Assembly (NCBI GenBank): GCA_030631445.1
Contig: DAOVLD010000105.1
Span: 1 to 6,622 of the forward strand
DNA length: 6,622 bases
Direction: 5' to 3'
From: Bacteroidota bacterium
GTDB lineage: Bacteria; Bacteroidota; Bacteroidia; Bacteroidales; VadinHA17
Part shown: positions 5,825-6,622 of the stretch, one piece after another
Position numbering within the stretch: the first letter of the stretch is position 1
Layout: each line of letters starts with the position of its first letter
Program-made: the position numbers and the translations under genes
Notes under the pieces: model-generated
Told to the model about the DNA's origin: nothing
The model's database searches: none
Seen by the model: only the letters and a program-made list of their open reading frames with translations

Positions 5825-5849
5825 CGGGTTACGTGTTTCGTGTTACGAG
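5822..5849. repeat. Heptad tandem repeat, right (inverted) copy
   Basis: Four contiguous 7-bp units are seen: TTACGGG, TTACGTG, TTTCGTG and TTACGAG. Read on the minus strand they are CTCGTAA, CACGAAA, CACGTAA and CCCGTAA, the same family as the array at 397-417. The two arrays are therefore inverted relative to each other. Confidence 0.8.
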
Positions 5850-5892
5850 TAAATGCTTATTTACTCTTTGCACTCAGCACTTTGCTCTTCCT

Positions 5893-5927
5893 TACTCAAC
5901 TACTCAACTTACTCAACTTACTCACCT
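5893..5927. repeat. 9-bp tandem repeat TACTCAACT
   Basis: TACTCAAC (5893-5900, one base short) is followed by TACTCAACT (5901-5909), TACTCAACT (5910-5918) and TACTCACCT (5919-5927). A looser run of CTTTGCACTCAGCACTTTG-like sequence precedes it. No function is known to me. Confidence 0.8.
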
Positions 5928-6029
5928 TTAGTTCACTTTAAGTACTGATTAGTTATCAATAATTATGAATTGTTGAATGGAGGGTTATTAAAAACCTGAA
6001 CAACAATACATATTTTAAAGACTATTAAT

Positions 6030-6037
6030 TATTTTTG
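6030..6037 (+). promoter_or_regulatory. Possible -7 box for the exported-protein gene
   Basis: TATTTTTG matches the Bacteroidetes -7 consensus TAnnTTTG, about 83 bp before the ATG at 6121. No TTG lies 19-21 bp upstream, so only half of the promoter is supported. AT-rich sequence gives such matches easily. Confidence 0.25.
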
Positions 6038-6120
6038 CAGTTACATAACAAAGTTAAGAAAATTAACAGAATTTGAATAGGTTAAGAAACATAACAGGTT
6101 CATTTCGAAAAATTTTACAC

Positions 6121-6622
6121 ATGAAAAAGATAATAATAATCTTATTATTTATCAGCTATAGTATTGGTCTTTATGGACAGGCAGATTCCTTCAGGGTGAA
6201 CAGACCGGATACAATACCACGGGTTGATGAACATTTTGTTATTGATACATTACAATTGGATGAAGCGATGGATGAGTTAAATGATTCAATCAGAACTGCG
6301 GTGGAATACCTTATGTCGTTTTATTTGAATGATGAGATATGGAAAGATCCTGACGATCCTTTTCGTTATGCTTTATACCGGATTGCCTGTTATGTGATAA
6401 ACAGTCCTATTGATTCAACCATGAAATTTCTCGAATCCTATCCCTATAATAATCTCAATTATATCATTTCACCAAAAGATACAATCTTTCTGCCACAGGT
6501 AAAATCATTGCCTGACAGTGCAATGGAAACACAAATTGATACAGTAACATCAGGGCAATTATTGGATATTAGTGATACAACTATTACCCAACAGATATTG
6601 GCTGATTCTGTTGTAGGGATCA
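6121..6622 (+). CDS. Exported protein of unknown function (N-terminal part)
   Basis: An open frame from ATG at 6121 stays open for 167 codons to the window edge, so the gene is incomplete at its 3' end. The first 20 residues are a good Sec signal peptide: M-K-K, a hydrophobic core of Ile/Leu/Phe, and an end reading G-L-Y-G-Q, a common Bacteroidetes pattern with cleavage near Gln20. There is no lipobox cysteine, so it is not an obvious lipoprotein. The mature part is acidic and unlike any family I recognise. Residues 40-110 look helical and folded (D-E-A-M-D-E-L-N-D-S, then aromatic Y-L-M-S-F-Y-L-N-D-E and W-K-D-P-D-D-P-F-R-Y). From about residue 120 it turns into a Ser/Thr/Asp-rich stretch resembling a linker. 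It is divergent from tnaA with a 548-bp spacer. Periplasmic or surface location is inferred; no function is proposed. Confidence 0.8.
   Translation, partial: MKKIIIILLFISYSIGLYGQADSFRVNRPDTIPRVDEHFVIDTLQLDEAMDELNDSIRTAVEYLMSFYLNDEIWKDPDDPFRYALYRIACYVINSPIDSTMKFLESYPYNNLNYIISPKDTIFLPQVKSLPDSAMETQIDTVTSGQLLDISDTTITQQILADSVVGI

Larger units (their letters stand above)
5573..6120. other. Divergent spacer between tnaA and the exported-protein gene
   Basis: This 548-base stretch has no convincing gene. From the tnaA side it holds an AT-rich leader (5573-5633), a palindrome-rich block (5634-5754), an 8-bp repeat tract (5793-5816), a heptad array (5822-5849), a 9-bp array (5893-5927) and an AT-rich region before the gene at 6121. 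Two possible -7 boxes are listed separately. No tnaC-type peptide with a tryptophan codon was found upstream of tnaA. Confidence 0.6.

Noticed and set aside
397..5849. Composite transposon bounded by the inverted heptad arrays
   Set aside because: The enclosed genes are mostly core (nadD, gmk, yicC, tnaA). There is no transposase or integrase, and the arrays are short and degenerate, unlike terminal inverted repeats.
6049..6056. Minus-strand TAACTTTG promoter box
   Set aside because: There is no TTG at the right distance and no minus-strand gene close downstream; it is a likely chance match in AT-rich sequence.

Overview
The window looks like a chromosomal segment of a Bacteroidetes bacterium, probably of the order Bacteroidales or a close relative. 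The evidence is a non-SusC TonB-dependent receptor tail, the gene set yicC-gmk-nadD, a tryptophanase closely resembling the Bacteroides enzyme as I remember it, AT-rich translation starts without clear Shine-Dalgarno sequences, and a near-perfect Bacteroidetes-type promoter (TTG-N19-TAACTTTG) before yicC. No IS element, tRNA, rRNA or CRISPR array was seen.

Layout: (1) 1-204, plus strand, the last 67 codons of a TonB-dependent outer-membrane receptor. (2) 205-434, a convergent spacer made largely of short tandem repeats. (3) 435-5572, five complete genes on the minus strand. In transcription order these are tryptophanase (tnaA), a MATE-family transporter, the YicC/YloC-family endoribonuclease (yicC), guanylate kinase (gmk) and nicotinate-nucleotide adenylyltransferase (nadD). 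(4) 5573-6120, a 548-base divergent spacer with no convincing gene. It holds a palindrome-rich block and two tandem-repeat tracts. (5) 6121-6622, plus strand, the start of an unrecognised exported protein that runs off the window.

The minus-strand genes form two or three transcription units. tnaA and the MATE gene are 8 bp apart and are probably co-transcribed, which would link tryptophan catabolism (indole, pyruvate, ammonia) to an export pump. yicC and gmk are 14 bp apart behind their own promoter, whose -33 element overlaps the MATE stop codon. They join RNA processing to nucleotide supply, a pairing seen in many bacteria. nadD lies 247 bp beyond gmk, across a repeat-filled spacer, and may have its own promoter.

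The least expected content is in the spacers. Several carry runs with a 7-bp period but different unit sequences (AAACCTT, CCCGTAA, ANAAATT, TTACGNG). The same CNCGTAA heptad lies in inverted orientation at both ends of the minus-strand block. The gmk-nadD spacer holds a 58-nt element predicted to fold as a T: a 19-bp stem whose loop is exactly filled by two triloop mini-hairpins. I found no complete undescribed multi-gene system. The T-shaped element, the heptad arrays and the tnaA-MATE pair are the things most worth following up.
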